Source of the DNA: a virus
Reading direction: 5' to 3' (one strand)
IMG/VR virus record: IMGVR_UViG_3300048591_001185
Coordinates: 1 to 58,221 of that record
DNA: 58,221 nucleotides
Shown: in pieces, positions 43,201 through 51,073 of the stretch
Layout of the letters: each line of letters opens with the position of its first letter
How positions within the stretch are numbered: position 1 is the stretch's first letter
Notes under the pieces: model-generated
What the model was told of the DNA's origin: nothing
Seen by the model: only the letters and a program-made list of their open reading frames with translations
The model's database searches: none
Made by a program: the position numbers and the translations under genes

Positions 43201-45746
43201 ATAGAAAAATAGGAAAAGAAAAAGTTGAAAAGTTGCACCCAATTTATGATGAGATAACAAAAAGCACTTTGGGAATATTAGTATATCAAGAACAACTGAT
43301 AAAATGTTTTGTTAATCTTGCTGGCTATCACCCAGGCACAGCAGATGAAATTAGAAAAGCTGTGGCAAAAAGTTTTGGTGTTGAGTTTATTAATAAACAA
43401 AAGGAAATATTTGTTGAAGGTGCTGTTAAGAATGGTATGGATGTTAAGAAAGCTAATGAGCTATTTGAAAATATTTCATTCTTTGGGTGTCTTACTGGTG
43501 ATACATTGGTACATAGGATTAGTGCCAACCAATATCAGAAAGAACAAATATCATTGAGTGATTTATATGAGTATCAAAATAAACCTTATAATAATTTGCT
43601 GTATAAGAAATTAAAATTGAAATGTTTGATTGAAGATGAAGCTGTGGTAAAATATAATGACATGATTAAGGTTGTGAAAACTGGTGTTAAGAAAGTTTAT
43701 TTGGTTGAGACTGAATCTGGTAAGTTTTCAAAATCAACAATGGAACATGGTTATAAATTAAAAGATGGATGGAAGAAATTAAAATCAATAAATATAGGTG
43801 ATGAAATATGTGTCACTGATTTTGAAAAGCCAAAAAATAATTTAGGCATTGGCAAGGGCGGCAGGTCAAAGGGCAAGACATATAAAAATCATGGATTGCA
43901 AAAAGGTGAAAAAAATATAAATTATGTGAATGGTGTAACTGGTAAGGATGTTGAGTCAAGAAAAGCAATGGTTGAAGAACATGGTGAAAAGTGTATGGAA
44001 TGTGGTTCAACAAAATTTATAGAACAGCATCATAAAGATTTTAATCACAGTAATAACAAAAAAAATAATTTAATACTGCTTTGTAGGAAATGTCATAGAA
44101 ATAAACATAGTCATCAACTTAAAAGATATACAAAAGGATATTCAGTAAGGTATGAAAAGGTTATTACTATAAAATATTTGGGTGAAGAAGAATGTTATGA
44201 TGTGATGATGGAAAATCCAAATAATAATTTTGTTATAAATGATGGAATAATTGTTCATAATAGCTATGCATTTAACAAAGCTCATGCTGCAGCTTATTCA
44301 GTGATAGCTTATTGGGGGATGTATTTGAAAGTTTATTATCCAACAGAATTTTATTATGCTTTGATGAATAAAGAAAATGATATGGCTGAAATTCTAAGGT
44401 ATGTCATTGTTTCAAGAAAAGCTGGAGTTGATGTACAGATTGCTGATATCAATTTTGCTGACATTAATTTCAAAATAAAAGATGATAAAACAATTATTAG
44501 TGGGTTGGCAGATATCAAAGGATGTGGTATAAAAGCAAGTAATGAAATAGTTACCAACCAACCATACTCATCATTAAGAAATATGGTTGATAAAGTAAAT
44601 AGAAGGCAAGTACATAAAGGTGTAATTACATCACTTGTAAAAGCTGGTGCATTAAGGTCAATGTATCCAAATATTGGGGCATTACTTGAAGAAGTGAATT
44701 ATGATAATAGGAAAGAAAGAAACACAGGGGAACTTATCATCAAACCTGTTTGGGAATGGATGCTGATGTTAAGTGAAGAGGATGGAAATTTGTTATATAA
44801 GAATTGGGAAAACAAACTGGGAAATATGGATGAAGAACAACAGGTGAAGATAATGTCACAAGTTTGTCCAATACCACCTTATAAACATAAAATTGAATAT
44901 TATGATGGAACAATTAGAAAAATAATGAAAGATAGAAAAAATCTTGAGTTATATATACAACCAGATGAAAATTATGATAATGAATTAGAATTTAGTGAAT
45001 CAGGTTTGCATAGAAATAAAGGAATATTTATTGGTACATTGGTTGATATCAAATATAATAATGTTGGTGATTTTCATAAAGAAGAACCAGACAGTCAGGA
45101 AAAGAAAAGAATTGGTTGGGGTAAAAGATATTCAAATTTGAATATAGAGAATGTTTTGGGTATTAAAAGAGTGAATGTGGATATTTATACTTTTCCAACT
45201 TATAGACAAGTGATTGACAAAGGTTTACAAACACCAGTGTTAATCATAGGTTCTGTGTTAAAATGGAGTGAAGTGATATATGCTGATATTATTATTGATT
45301 TAGACCATTTTAGAGAAATTATGGAAATGAAATTGCCTATTAAACAAAGATATAATGAATTATTACCACAAGAAAAATATTTGTTGAAGCACCCAACAAC
45401 TTTCCATAATAAAGAAATGAAATCAAACTTAAAAAATATAAAATTTGACATCACTAAAGGTACAAGGCAAGTGATAGTTCTTGTTACAAGAGTAAAAAAT
45501 CATTGGACTAAAAAAGGTAAAAAAATGATGTTTATTGAGTTGGAAGATGAAACATCATATTTGTCAGTGATTGCTTGGCCAGAATGTGTTGTAAGGAATA
45601 GTAATAAAATGAAAACAGGTATGGTTGTTAAATTGTATATCAAAAAAAATAAAGATGGATATTTTATAGATGAACAAAGAAAGATTGAAATGATTAAAAA
45701 ATATTGGGAACAGGTTGGTACATCTGCTGGGGATATTTATAATTAA
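40209..45746 (+). CDS. dnaE: Family C (DnaE-type) replicative DNA polymerase containing two inteins
   Basis: 1845 aa precursor; 1319 aa after removal of both inteins, close to bacterial DnaE plus an OB domain. An N-terminal PHP domain (HLHCHSEYSALDA, H11/H13/H15) may proofread. The polymerase core has GPGRGSSSGS (about 426-435) and catalytic PDVDMDFED (D468, D470, D472). Tower/finger regions follow with YRPGGM and FNKAHAAAYS, the two sites interrupted by inteins. The C-terminal OB-fold includes VIVLVTRVKNHWTKKG. Replicates the phage genome with the DnaB and DnaG of this window. The distance from start to primase gene (about 12 kb) suggests separate transcription. Confidence 0.93.
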   Translation: MSKIESVDFIHLHCHSEYSALDALPKVEEYVIKAAELGMKGLALSEHGNMRSVVQLFIKSKGKFTFNGEKYDLAPIKPISGIEFYMSPINHLIKGIDEGEKAALKNKCSNTAEYKEKLKELESQKQVRKRYHLLAFAKNNIGYKNLLMLNYLSWKDGFYYRPRIDLELLKQYSEGLAVTTACIGGFAPSLWIDKKQDESYIWLKEMKKLFKDDLYVEIQPHNIEEQRIANIGMIQLADELKIKIVATNDCHYLNKDDYKAHNVLLAIQSHKPLQSADAWRFDDNAFYMKDKCEMLESFSINHPTLNKQLVVNALENTMEIYEKCNVELSIDKKQGILPKVTIPKEYKSPKSYLIKLCKDGWVWRNIKVRAENYSKKNNITEIKSYKMYKDRLKHELDRIVRLRFEKYFLIIHELIWWARNNDIMVGPGRGSSSGSLVCYLIGITSVDPIEYDLLFDRFLNESRIDYPDVDMDFEDTRRKEIFKHLFDKYGYDYVSLVGTFGKLKGKQALQDVSRVHSIDYREVSAVTKHIIIRSGGDARANQSVEDSFKEFDVCKQFDKKYPMVLPFVKKLEGKIRQVGIHACGIQLSPTVMERFIPVEFREIKGEDEIKLWGTNRLKVSGIDWRDSQDLGLVKIDVLGLKTLSVIKEALNAINKRYDKKIDLEKISLEDKNVLGGFTKGDFVGIFQFDSIGMTKTCEKLKFTEFEDIITMNALYRPGGMRCISGDTKIMQNWWDDKKRNNTKRFVYLTIKEMYEKWIDNKINPIRTILSYDKNTGKVVRNEIIKIEKSGIKKVYSLDVRLFQKKSKCNNNPNRTRNLKTSSEHIIMTLDGWKKMGDIEIGDYALVKYSNTVGKSKRKYGMHHISEHNKRMHTLQDRAKFFYKDKCFICGYDVFTDVCHIDKNRNNNSIDNYLILCPNHHREFDGGVLKLSDNKITKLKSENWLGNSYDDDFVFSKVMRKNYEGEVETYDIECKSPLNNYIAGEVVVHNSGLTQHFVNRKIGKEKVEKLHPIYDEITKSTLGILVYQEQLIKCFVNLAGYHPGTADEIRKAVAKSFGVEFINKQKEIFVEGAVKNGMDVKKANELFENISFFGCLTGDTLVHRISANQYQKEQISLSDLYEYQNKPYNNLLYKKLKLKCLIEDEAVVKYNDMIKVVKTGVKKVYLVETESGKFSKSTMEHGYKLKDGWKKLKSINIGDEICVTDFEKPKNNLGIGKGGRSKGKTYKNHGLQKGEKNINYVNGVTGKDVESRKAMVEEHGEKCMECGSTKFIEQHHKDFNHSNNKKNNLILLCRKCHRNKHSHQLKRYTKGYSVRYEKVITIKYLGEEECYDVMMENPNNNFVINDGIIVHNSYAFNKAHAAAYSVIAYWGMYLKVYYPTEFYYALMNKENDMAEILRYVIVSRKAGVDVQIADINFADINFKIKDDKTIISGLADIKGCGIKASNEIVTNQPYSSLRNMVDKVNRRQVHKGVITSLVKAGALRSMYPNIGALLEEVNYDNRKERNTGELIIKPVWEWMLMLSEEDGNLLYKNWENKLGNMDEEQQVKIMSQVCPIPPYKHKIEYYDGTIRKIMKDRKNLELYIQPDENYDNELEFSESGLHRNKGIFIGTLVDIKYNNVGDFHKEEPDSQEKKRIGWGKRYSNLNIENVLGIKRVNVDIYTFPTYRQVIDKGLQTPVLIIGSVLKWSEVIYADIIIDLDHFREIMEMKLPIKQRYNELLPQEKYLLKHPTTFHNKEMKSNLKNIKFDITKGTRQVIVLVTRVKNHWTKKGKKMMFIELEDETSYLSVIAWPECVVRNSNKMKTGMVVKLYIKKNKDGYFIDEQRKIEMIKKYWEQVGTSAGDIYN
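42372..43175 (+). mobile_element. Intein 1 (268 aa) with HNH endonuclease, in DnaE
   Basis: Inserted after YRPGGMR. Begins Cys (block A CISGDTKIM, precursor residue 722). Block B has the TxxxH-type SSEHIIMTLDGW. It ends GEVVVHN followed by Ser (+1 at 43176). An HNH nuclease lies in the middle: CFICGYDVFTDVCHIDKN, then NYLILCPNHHREFDGG. All splicing residues (Cys1, block B His, penultimate His, last Asn, Ser+1) are present, so it should splice. The site lies in the conserved RPG motif of bacterial DnaE. Confidence 0.93.
43488..44261 (+). mobile_element. Intein 2 (258 aa) with HNH endonuclease, in DnaE
   Basis: Inserted between ENISFFG and SYAFNKAHAAAYS, at or one residue beside the site of the well-known split DnaE intein of cyanobacteria. 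Begins CLTGDTLVH (precursor residue 1094); block B is STMEHGYKLKDGWKKL; ends NDGIIVHN with Ser +1 at 44262. HNH: CMECGSTKFIEQHHKDFNH, LLCRKCHRNKH. It is contiguous, not split. The sequence differs clearly from intein 1, so the two were acquired separately. Confidence 0.93.
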
Positions 45747-45756
45747 TGAATATTTT

Positions 45757-45767
45757 TTGTATATTAA
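45757..45767 (+). promoter_or_regulatory. Candidate promoter TTGTATATTAA
   Basis: Exact copy in the 40-bp gap after the polymerase gene, 30 bases before the ATG at 45787. This gap holds nothing else but the ribosome site. Confidence 0.5.
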
Positions 45768-45786
45768 GTAAAATAAGGAATATAAT

Positions 45787-46407
45787 ATGGCAAGTCTGAA
45801 AAATGTAAAAGTAGAAAAAAAATCAGGTGGTACTGATTTAAGCACATTAATAAATGATAAAATTCAAGAAGCAATTGACATGCTTGATGTTACTTTGGAT
45901 AGTGATGACCCAGCACTGATTGAACAAATAACATTGGGTGATAATTGGGATGACCCATTTGCCCTTACAAAAGCAATGGACACTCAACCACTCTATTATT
46001 CAAGATGGGCAACTTTATTAAGAAAGTTGAAAAAATTTAAACAAGAACACCAGCAGAAATTTGATGTTTGGGCAAGTATTATAAAGGAAAATTTGGCAGA
46101 AGAAATATTTGATGAGAATGTTGAGTCAGGTATGACTGCTAATAATGCAAAGCCAACTAATCAGGCTGTTGAAAATAGATTTAACAAATATTATGTGAGT
46201 GCTGATGGTGATGAAAAAATGCATCATGAATATTTGGAAATGAGAAAAGAACTTGAGAAAGTTGATAACCAAATAGACACAGTTGAGATTGTAGTAAAAG
46301 CATTTGAACAAAGAAAAGATATGCTGGTTTCACTTGGTTCATTGGTTAGAAGTATGGTTGATAATCAGTTGATGATTTATAGAGATAAGAAAAAAATAAG
46401 AAAATAA
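45787..46407 (+). CDS. Unknown helical protein beside the SSB, possible recombination mediator
   Basis: 206 aa, start after AATAAGGAATATA. Helical throughout: LINDKIQEAIDMLDVTLDSD, YYSRWATLLRKLKKFKQ, NAKPTNQAVENRFNKYY, VEIVVKAFEQRKDMLVSLGS. Size and layout (N-terminal disordered, then long helices) and the place next to the single-strand binding gene recall UvsY-like mediators, but no motif proves it. Confidence 0.5.
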   Translation: MASLKNVKVEKKSGGTDLSTLINDKIQEAIDMLDVTLDSDDPALIEQITLGDNWDDPFALTKAMDTQPLYYSRWATLLRKLKKFKQEHQQKFDVWASIIKENLAEEIFDENVESGMTANNAKPTNQAVENRFNKYYVSADGDEKMHHEYLEMRKELEKVDNQIDTVEIVVKAFEQRKDMLVSLGSLVRSMVDNQLMIYRDKKKIRK

Positions 46408-46435
46408 TTAACTAATAAAAAATGGAGTAAAGAAA

Positions 46436-46642
46436 ATGGGAAATAGTAAAGAACCAACATTGGCTGAAAATTTTAATCAGCTAAAACAATTGCTTATTGA
46501 TTCAGAAGGTGACATAATGAAAAATTTTGAAAAAGGAAATTATTCAGCAGGTCAAAGATTCAGAAAGACAATAAAAGAAGTAAAAACACTTTTATCAACA
46601 ATGAGAAAACAAACACTTGAGTTAAAAAAAGAAGTAAAATAA
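46436..46642 (+). CDS. Small histone H1/Hc1-like protein
   Basis: 68 aa. LAENFNQLKQLLIDSEGDIM, then EKGNYSAGQRFRKTIKEVKT, fits the pattern of short Hc1-like DNA-binding proteins ('F.KGN..AG.R.Rk.l.e.K'). Expected to bind DNA non-specifically. It sits between the possible mediator and the SSB gene, with GGAGTAAAG as ribosome site. Confidence 0.62.
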   Translation: MGNSKEPTLAENFNQLKQLLIDSEGDIMKNFEKGNYSAGQRFRKTIKEVKTLLSTMRKQTLELKKEVK

Positions 46643-46678
46643 AAAAAATTATATTAATAAATTTGGAGCAGATTCAAA

Positions 46679-47641
46679 ATGGCAAAAAAAGACATCAATC
46701 AAAAATATCAGGATGCTGCTGAAAGGGCAGATTCAGGTGATATCAATAAAGTCATACTGGAAAAAGGTGAAAACATAATAAGGATTGTTGACCTTAATTT
46801 TGAAGAAAACTATGTTGCTTATGTGGAAGACACTGAAGGCAATACAAGAAAAATTAGTATGACTGTTGACCAAAAAGAAAATAAAAAGAAATATGCTGCA
46901 TTATATGAATCAATATCTGACTTAAAAGCAAGTCATAGATATTATTTCAAAGCTATACAAGGAAAGAAAGTTGAAACAAAAACTGGTGTCAAAACAGTAT
47001 TTGACCCACAGGTTAAATTATTTGAAATTGGCCCAAGTATATTCAAACAAATTGCTGCTATACAGATGGATGGTGAATTTCCAGATGTAACTGAAATTAA
47101 TCTTAAAATAACCAGAAAAGGTGAAAAATTAAAAACTGAATATACAGTGATGCCAAATCCAAAACCATCACCAATGCCTGAGTTGGAAGGTGAATTGGAT
47201 TTATTAGCATTTGTTGAATCAACTGACATGAAAACTGTATATGATATAATTGGAACTGAAGCTGGTGAAGATTATGGTGAAAACACTGATGATGATGATG
47301 AAACATCTGATATACCTGAAGATGATGATATAGTTGAAGATAAAAAGCCTGCTGTGACTAAAGATAAAAAAACATCAAAGAAAAAACCAGAGCCAGAGCC
47401 AGAAGATGATGAAGAAGAAAATGAAGAAAATGAAGAAGTTGTAGCAGGTGATGAATTTGATGATATGGATAGAACAGAATTAAAGAAATATATTAAAGCC
47501 AATGGACTTGAAATAAGTGTTGTCAAATCTTGGAGTGATGATGTCATAAGAGAAAAAATCAGAGAACAAACAGCAACTGATGAAGATACTGTTGAAGATG
47601 ATGATGACTTGAGTGATCTTGATGATTTGGATGAAGATTAA
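46679..47641 (+). CDS. ssb: Single-stranded DNA-binding protein
   Basis: 320 aa. The N-terminal and middle part (NKVILEKGENIIRIVDLNFE, SHRYYFKAIQGKKVE, NLKITRKGEKLKTEYTVMP) have the layout of phage gp32-type proteins with an OB-fold core. The gp32 zinc cysteines are absent. A long acidic tail follows (about 200-320), including a SAP-like stretch DRTELKKYIKANGLEIS and ending DDDLSDLDDLDED, typical of SSB C-termini that recruit partners. Coats single strands during replication and recombination with the RecA encoded 350 bases downstream. Confidence 0.72.
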   Translation: MAKKDINQKYQDAAERADSGDINKVILEKGENIIRIVDLNFEENYVAYVEDTEGNTRKISMTVDQKENKKKYAALYESISDLKASHRYYFKAIQGKKVETKTGVKTVFDPQVKLFEIGPSIFKQIAAIQMDGEFPDVTEINLKITRKGEKLKTEYTVMPNPKPSPMPELEGELDLLAFVESTDMKTVYDIIGTEAGEDYGENTDDDDETSDIPEDDDIVEDKKPAVTKDKKTSKKKPEPEPEDDEEENEENEEVVAGDEFDDMDRTELKKYIKANGLEISVVKSWSDDVIREKIREQTATDEDTVEDDDDLSDLDDLDED

Positions 47642-47661
47642 AATTTATTAATTAATTTAGG

Positions 47662-47693
47662 AAAGGGGGTACTATCAATGTACCCTTTTTTTT
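47662..47693 (+). terminator. Rho-independent terminator after ssb
   Basis: GGGTAC (47667-47672) / GTACCC (47680-47685), extended by G-T and A-T pairs, a 7-base loop and eight T. It ends five bases before the next start codon, so the following gene must rely on read-through or an internal start. Confidence 0.82.
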
Positions 47694-47697
47694 ATAT

Positions 47698-47991
47698 ATG
47701 GCAGTTTACATATTACATTTTGAAAAAAAATTTTATCACACCCAACATTATATAGGTTGGACAAAAGGCAATTCAATAGAAGCTGTGCAAAAAAGATTGA
47801 AGACACATTTGGCTGGTAAAGGTAGCAAGATAGTAAGAAGTGTTGTTGCTTCAGGTATAAAGGTTGAAGTGGCAACAATTTTTATTAATGGTGATAGAAA
47901 GTTGGAAAGAAAATTGAAAGATAAAAAGAATGCTAAACAATTTTGTAGTATTTGCAATGATTTTTTAATAGACTATGGAGCAGAAACGTGA
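47698..47991 (+). CDS. Small stand-alone GIY-YIG nuclease-domain protein
   Basis: 97 aa. [20 protein letters not shown] is the GIY-YIG signature (YIL...HYIGWT), followed by the helix with Arg (VQKRLKTHL) and a Glu-containing segment ([13 protein letters not shown]). This compact type occurs widely in bacteria and phages and has no separate DNA-binding domain, so it is more likely a repair nuclease than a homing enzyme. No clear ribosome site; the start directly follows the terminator's T-run. Confidence 0.72.
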   Translation: MAVYILHFEKKFYHTQHYIGWTKGNSIEAVQKRLKTHLAGKGSKIVRSVVASGIKVEVATIFINGDRKLERKLKDKKNAKQFCSICNDFLIDYGAET

Positions 47992-48968
47992 AAGAAATAT
48001 CAACCAAAAGCAAGTTGGCAGCAGCAATATCTCAAATTGAAAAATTATATGGTAAGGGTTCATTGATTGAATATGGCAAGGGTACAAGTCTTGATATAAA
48101 AGGAATATCAACTGGTTCATTCCTTATCAATGATATAAGTGGTATTGGTGGCATACCTATGGGTAGAATCACTGAAATATATGGCCCAGAATCAAGTGGC
48201 AAGACAACAATGTGTTTACATATTATAGCTGAAGCACAGAAGATGGGAATGAGAGCTGCATTTATAGATGCTGAGCATGCTCTTGACCCAGTTTATGCCA
48301 GGAATATAGGTGTGAATATGGATACATTACTTTTAAGTCAGCCAGATTATGGTGAGCAAGCACTTGACATAGCAAGCAAATTAACTGAGACAGGTGAAGT
48401 TGGTTTAATAATAATTGATTCAGTTGCAGCATTAGTCCCAAAAGCAGAAATTGAAGGTGAGATTGGTGATGCACATATGGCATTGCAGGCAAGAATGATG
48501 AGTCAATCATTAAGAATGATGAATGGTGATATAAAAAAGACCAACACAGCAGTTGTTTTCATTAATCAATTGAGAAGTAAGATAGGTGTGATGTTTGGAA
48601 ATCCTGAGACAACAACAGGTGGCAATGCTTTAAAGTTTTATGCAAGTATGAGAATAGATATCAGAAGGATTGGTGCAATAAAAGAAGGTGAAGAAGTGGT
48701 TGGTAATATAACTAAAGTTAAGATTGCCAAAAGTAAAGTATCATCACCATTTAGAACATGTGAAATTGATATAAGGTATGCTGAAGGTATTGATTGTTAT
48801 TCAGAGTTGATTGAACTTGGTGTGAAGCATAATGTGCTGGAAAAAAGTGGTGCTTGGTATATAATCAATGATAAACATAAGTATCAAGGCAAAGAAAAAA
48901 TTAGACAGGCACTCAAGTCAAATGAAAAATTGTATATTTATTTGAGAAAAAAAATATTTGGTGAATAG
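47988..48968 (+). CDS. recA: RecA recombinase
   Basis: 326 aa, GTG start at 47988 overlapping the preceding stop, with GGAG 8 bases upstream. Forms filaments on single-stranded DNA and drives strand exchange. Walker A is GPESSGKT (66-73), then [19 protein letters not shown], Walker [14 protein letters not shown], loop L1 near [15 protein letters not shown], loop L2 near [15 protein letters not shown]. It is a true bacterial-type RecA rather than UvsX. Slightly short of E. coli RecA (353), lacking part of the C-terminal acidic tail. Confidence 0.96.
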   Translation: MKEISTKSKLAAAISQIEKLYGKGSLIEYGKGTSLDIKGISTGSFLINDISGIGGIPMGRITEIYGPESSGKTTMCLHIIAEAQKMGMRAAFIDAEHALDPVYARNIGVNMDTLLLSQPDYGEQALDIASKLTETGEVGLIIIDSVAALVPKAEIEGEIGDAHMALQARMMSQSLRMMNGDIKKTNTAVVFINQLRSKIGVMFGNPETTTGGNALKFYASMRIDIRRIGAIKEGEEVVGNITKVKIAKSKVSSPFRTCEIDIRYAEGIDCYSELIELGVKHNVLEKSGAWYIINDKHKYQGKEKIRQALKSNEKLYIYLRKKIFGE

Positions 48969-49190
48969 ATGTTAGTAAAAAATAAATTCAAGATAACTAA
49001 GACATTTGAAGCCAGTTTGTCAATAATGGCTGACAATAGTTTTGATGATAAGGATAAAAAGAATAATGAGTGGAATGTTAAATTTGTTGATAGTGTTAAG
49101 AATCTTGACTATACTCAATTATCAAGTAAGCAAAAAGTAATTCTTACTAATATATGCCAATTATTAAGGAAGCAAGGATATATAAGATGA
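48969..49190 (+). CDS. Small unknown protein
   Basis: 73 aa, starting directly after the recA stop. The C-terminal half VDSVKNLDYTQLSSKQKVIL resembles short phage segments with a helix-turn pattern, but no family is clear. The end overlaps the next gene (ATGA). Confidence 0.5.
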   Translation: MLVKNKFKITKTFEASLSIMADNSFDDKDKKNNEWNVKFVDSVKNLDYTQLSSKQKVILTNICQLLRKQGYIR

Positions 49191-49621
49191 AGAAAAATTA
49201 TAGAAGTATAGGTGGTTTGCCTATTTTTCAAAAAGCAAATATGGAATGTAAATATTTTTGTGATTTTTCAAGAGAAGAAAAATTTGATGAATGCACTTGT
49301 CCAATAGCAAGAGTGTACTTGCAAAAGAATAATTATGGTTCAATAATAAACTGCCCAACAGGTAAAGATGAATGCCCAATAATGAAAAGTCAAAATGAAA
49401 AGGACATAGAATTTATTGAAAAATATATTAACAAATTTTATGAAGGTGGCTGGGTTCATGTAAGTAAAAAGCATGTTAAATTAATATTGGAAAAGAAGTT
49501 GGCATTGAATAGTAAAAAATATTTATTATTGCTTTTTAATTATTTTGGTTTTCGTGATGTAAAGGATGACAATTTGGTGGATGGAATAGTGTTTAATAAT
49601 CTTAAGATAAAGGTTGATTGA
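49187..49621 (+). CDS. Unknown Cys-rich protein
   Basis: 144 aa from ATG 49187 (the frame is open further upstream, but AAGGATATATAAG favours this start). Seven cysteines in the first 70 residues (MECKYFCDFSREEKFDECTC, INCPTGKDECP) suggest a metal site, possibly Fe-S or zinc. The second half is helical. Not recognised; it lies between recA and the SbcD-like gene. Confidence 0.52.
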   Translation: MKKNYRSIGGLPIFQKANMECKYFCDFSREEKFDECTCPIARVYLQKNNYGSIINCPTGKDECPIMKSQNEKDIEFIEKYINKFYEGGWVHVSKKHVKLILEKKLALNSKKYLLLLFNYFGFRDVKDDNLVDGIVFNNLKIKVD

Positions 49622-49622
49622 T

Positions 49623-50744
49623 ATGGTTGGTTTTATACATACTGCTGATATACATTTATATGATAATCATAAATACAGCATAGATGGCTCAAGATTAAAA
49701 GCTATTTATAAAAATTTGCTCAGAATGATTAAATATATAAGTAAAAAAACTTGTGATGTTAAAATTATAATAATTGCTGGTGATATTTTTCATACTTACA
49801 ATCCACCAGAGAATCTTATCAAATTATTTAGCAAGTTTATAAAGATTGCTGCTAAACATGGGGTGTTAGTAAGAGTGATAACAGGCAACCATGATACCAA
49901 TGGAATAAATTATGCCTTTGAAAGTTTAGCTAATATAAATGACTTGACAGGGCAGAGTAATATGTTGAAAGTTTTTCCAATTAAAGATGGTCAGGCAATA
50001 TATGCTGAAATTATAGAGAATATTAATTTTGTATATGTACCTTGGCAAGAAAATTTAAGCAAAATATTAAGAGAAGCAACAAAGTTAAGAATAAAAGATA
50101 AATTTAATATTTTAACTACACATTGTGCTGTTGATGGGGCATTGACTAACAGTGATTATGAAATGAAAAATACAAAGATAACAAAATCATTGTTGTCAGG
50201 CTGGGATTATGTTGCTCTTGGTGATTTTCATACTTACCAAAGAATTGATGAAAATATTTATTATAGTGGTAATATAAGTAAAACTGTTTGGGATGAAAGA
50301 CATGCTGATAAGGCATTTAACTATGTAGAAATTGATTCATTAACAGGGGTGAATATAAATAAAGTAAAATTGCCTGATAGTGAGTTCATTGAGTTGAAGA
50401 TTGATTACAAACAGATTAAGGAATATCTTGAAGATGATGTAACTGAAATTAATGGTAAGGCAATCAAAGGTTCATTCATAAAATTATTTGTACACAATCA
50501 ATTAGGATATGGTGAAAAGGTTATTGAATTAAAGAAACATTTTATTAAGTGTGGAGCAATGGATGTTTATTTTAAGATAATAAAAAGTGTTGAAGGACAT
50601 TCTGTAAAGAGTAATGATGATGGTGAATTAAATATTAATTTAGACTTAAGGTCTGTGTGTGATTTATTTTTGGAAAGGAATGGAATTAAAAATGTTAATT
50701 ATAAAAAATATTTAGAAAATAAAATAATGGAAAACATGTTGTAA
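49623..50744 (+). CDS. sbcD: SbcD/gp47-like (Mre11-type) nuclease subunit
   Basis: 373 aa from ATG 49623 (TTG 49614 is an alternative). Calcineurin-type metallophosphoesterase motifs in order: HTADIH (D9, H11), IIAGDIFH (about 51-57), ITGNHD (about 86-91), THCAVDG and GDFHTYQ. This is the Mn-dependent nuclease partner of the SbcC-like ATPase encoded 330 bases downstream. It processes DNA ends and recombination forks, as T4 gp47 does. Length close to family norm. Confidence 0.92.
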   Translation: MVGFIHTADIHLYDNHKYSIDGSRLKAIYKNLLRMIKYISKKTCDVKIIIIAGDIFHTYNPPENLIKLFSKFIKIAAKHGVLVRVITGNHDTNGINYAFESLANINDLTGQSNMLKVFPIKDGQAIYAEIIENINFVYVPWQENLSKILREATKLRIKDKFNILTTHCAVDGALTNSDYEMKNTKITKSLLSGWDYVALGDFHTYQRIDENIYYSGNISKTVWDERHADKAFNYVEIDSLTGVNINKVKLPDSEFIELKIDYKQIKEYLEDDVTEINGKAIKGSFIKLFVHNQLGYGEKVIELKKHFIKCGAMDVYFKIIKSVEGHSVKSNDDGELNINLDLRSVCDLFLERNGIKNVNYKKYLENKIMENML

Positions 50745-51073
50745 TGTATAAACTATGGGATATATTAAAACCACTGGAAAATTTTATTGATTTCAAAGTA
50801 TTGGAGCAAAAAATATTAACACTCCAAGAAATGGTAAATCAAGGGTTGGCAAATGATAAGGTAATTGATGCTATGAAGAATAATGATATCTGTATTTCAG
50901 CAGTTTTCAATAGTAAAGAAAAGATGCATAAATTATTTATAAAGGGTATAAAGATAGATAATGTTAAAAAAGATTTATTAACAGGATTGAGTGATATTGA
51001 TGTGAAAGATGTAATGATTGATAATGTTAGTTTTATTGAAAATAAAGATAAATTGTTGGGTATAATTTTATGA
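50744..51073 (+). CDS. Unknown protein between the SbcD and SbcC genes
   Basis: 109 aa, overlapping both neighbours (one base with sbcD, four with sbcC), so co-translated with the complex. FKVLEQKILTLQEMVNQGLA is helical, then ICISAVFNSKEKMHKLFIKG alternates strands. In T4 small genes also lie between 47 and 46, but no homology can be claimed. A regulator or accessory of the nuclease is possible. Confidence 0.5.
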   Translation: MYKLWDILKPLENFIDFKVLEQKILTLQEMVNQGLANDKVIDAMKNNDICISAVFNSKEKMHKLFIKGIKIDNVKKDLLTGLSDIDVKDVMIDNVSFIENKDKLLGIIL

